Positions 4,869-6,157 of a stretch of 6,157 nucleotides of DNA are shown piece after piece. Source of the DNA: an uncultured Garciella sp. (GTDB taxonomy: Bacteria; Bacillota; Clostridia; Eubacteriales; Garciellaceae); NCBI GenBank assembly GCA_900555725.1, contig USMD01000105.1:1-6157 (forward strand), in the 5' to 3' direction. Every line of letters starts with the position of its first letter. Position 1 is the first letter of the stretch. The position numbers were made by a program, and so were the translations under genes. The notes below the pieces were generated by a model. That model was not told the origin of the DNA, did not search any database, and worked only from the letters and a program-made list of their open reading frames with translations.

Positions 4869-6095
4869 ATGAGAAATGTATACGATATTTTACAAGAACG
4901 AGGATTTATTGAACAAGTAACCCACGAAGAAGAGGTAAGGGATTTATTAGAAAAAGAATCTGTTACCTTTTATATAGGATTTGATCCTACCGCTGATAGC
5001 CTACATGTAGGTCACTTTCTTCAATTAATGGTAATGGCTCATATGCAAAGAGCCGGTCACAGGCCTATTGCATTGATCGGTGGTGGAACTGCTATGGTAG
5101 GGGATCCTTCCGGCAGAACGGATATGAGACAAATGCTCATCCAAGAGCAAATACAAAAAAATGGTGAAGCCTTTAAAAAACAATTTTCTCGATTTGTTGA
5201 TTTTTCTGATGGAAAAGCCCTTATGATGAACAATGCCGATTGGCTACTAAATTTAGGATATATTCCTTTTCTTCGGGAAGTAGGTGTTCATTTTTCAGTA
5301 AATAGAATGCTTACAGCGGAATGCTTTAAAAGCAGAATGGAAAGGGGACTATCCTTCTTAGAATTTAATTATATGTTAATGCAATCCTATGACTTTCTAG
5401 AACTTTATCGAAGGAAAAATTGCAAACTTCAATTGGGGGGAAATGACCAATGGTCCAATATCCTTGGAGGCGTAGAATTAATACGCAGAGCCGAATCCGC
5501 CTCTGCCTATGGAATGACCTTTACCCTCCTTACCAATAGTGAAGGAAAAAAGATGGGTAAAACCCAATCTGGGGCTGTTTGGCTAAATCCAGAGAAAACC
5601 AGTCCCTATGATTTCTATCAATATTGGAGAAATATAGATGACGCAGATGTGAAAAAATGTTTAGCTTTACTTACCTTCTTGCCAATGGAAGAAGTAAATC
5701 GATTGGGTTCCCTAGAAGGTGCAAAGATCAATAAAGCCAAGGAAATATTAGCGTATGAAGTCACTAAACTAGTCCATGGGGAAGAAGAAGCAAAAAAAGC
5801 AGATCAAGCTGCCAAAGCTCTATTTGCAAAGAATACAAGATCTTTAGATGCACCCTCTACGGAAGTTTCTAAAGAGGAATTTGTAGAAGGACTTAATGTA
5901 ATCACCCTACTTCAAGAAGCAGGCTTAATCTCTTCCCGAGGAGAGGGACGTCGTCTCATTCAGCAAGGTGGAGTGTACATCAATGATGAAAGGGTAAATG
6001 ATATTAATCTTGCCATTACTCTAGAGGATTTCACCGATGGTACTTTGATGATTCGAAAGGGAAAAAAAGTTTATCATCAAATAAAATTAGTATAA
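4869..6095 (+). CDS. tyrS: Tyrosyl-tRNA synthetase
   Basis: A 408-residue class Ic aminoacyl-tRNA synthetase that activates tyrosine with ATP and loads it on tRNA-Tyr in the cytosol. The Rossmann catalytic domain spans about 1-225: FYIGFDPTADSLHVGH (34-49) carries the HIGH-type motif, GDPSGRT is at 78-84, YMLMQSYDF (168-176) and QLGGNDQW (188-195) form the tyrosine pocket. The KMSKS loop is KMGKT (228-232). An alpha-helical anticodon-binding region follows, then a C-terminal S4 RNA-binding domain at about 344-405 (LLQEAGLISSRGEGRRLI...GGVYINDERV). Length is normal for the bacterial enzyme and no key motif is missing. The start is ATG 4869, six nt after GGAGGTG (4856-4862). The in-frame TTG at 4854 overlaps that ribosome binding site and is rejected. 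Expression is controlled by the T-box leader directly upstream. Confidence 0.98.
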   Translation: MRNVYDILQERGFIEQVTHEEEVRDLLEKESVTFYIGFDPTADSLHVGHFLQLMVMAHMQRAGHRPIALIGGGTAMVGDPSGRTDMRQMLIQEQIQKNGEAFKKQFSRFVDFSDGKALMMNNADWLLNLGYIPFLREVGVHFSVNRMLTAECFKSRMERGLSFLEFNYMLMQSYDFLELYRRKNCKLQLGGNDQWSNILGGVELIRRAESASAYGMTFTLLTNSEGKKMGKTQSGAVWLNPEKTSPYDFYQYWRNIDDADVKKCLALLTFLPMEEVNRLGSLEGAKINKAKEILAYEVTKLVHGEEEAKKADQAAKALFAKNTRSLDAPSTEVSKEEFVEGLNVITLLQEAGLISSRGEGRRLIQQGGVYINDERVNDINLAITLEDFTDGTLMIRKGKKVYHQIKLV

Positions 6096-6157
6096 TTCTA
6101 TTAAGAAAAGTTTTTATATATAGCACAGATGCTTAATAAAATATACTAAGTGATGAC
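6096..6157. other. Window tail downstream of tyrS
   Basis: These 62 AT-rich bases contain no gene, no clear terminator hairpin with a T-run and no recognisable RNA. The true tyrS terminator, or a downstream co-transcribed gene, lies beyond the window. Confidence 0.6.

Overview
This AT-rich window reads as chromosomal DNA of a low-GC Gram-positive bacterium, most likely a member of the Clostridia. The signs are a tyrosine T-box riboswitch in front of tyrS, strong AGGAGG-type ribosome binding sites, AT-rich codon choice, and clostridial-looking YaaR, MogA/MoaB and TyrRS proteins. The genus cannot be fixed from the sequence alone. The first 37 bases are not biological: they match an Illumina Nextera/Tn5 adapter, so the left end is a contig end with untrimmed adapter.

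Layout, left to right. A small YaaR/DUF327 gene (145-573) and an IclR-family regulator (599-1345) lie 25 bp apart and look like one transcription unit. It ends at a strong hairpin terminator near 1421-1454, which also serves the convergent gene from the other side. That gene (1486-1785, minus) encodes a 99-aa helix-turn-helix protein resembling the N-terminal part of IS3-type OrfA proteins, driven by a near-perfect sigma-A promoter at 1883-1911. A MogA/MoaB molybdenum-cofactor gene follows (2030-2521, plus), divergent from the HTH gene. Next is lspA, signal peptidase II (2730-3188, TTG start). It meets a THUMP-domain rRNA methyltransferase gene (3183-4331, minus) tail to tail, and the two share a 6-bp palindrome that is the stop codon of both. 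A 537-bp intergenic region then carries a complete tyrosine T-box leader (about 4610-4828) in front of tyrS (4869-6095). The last 62 bases hold no recognisable gene.

The genes do not form one pathway. They are mostly housekeeping functions in separate short transcription units: lipoprotein maturation, rRNA modification, tRNA-Tyr charging and cofactor synthesis. The best-supported regulation is the T-box. Its specifier UAC (4702-4704) and its UGGU bulge (4783-4786) fit an uncharged tRNA-Tyr ending in ACCA, so tyrS is expected to be expressed when charged tRNA-Tyr is scarce. I found no CRISPR array, tRNA, rRNA, toxin-antitoxin pair, phage module or complete mobile element, and no convincing new multi-gene system. 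The most unusual items are the transposase-like HTH orphan with its strong promoter and repeat-bearing leader, the shared double-stop palindrome, and the YaaR-IclR pairing.
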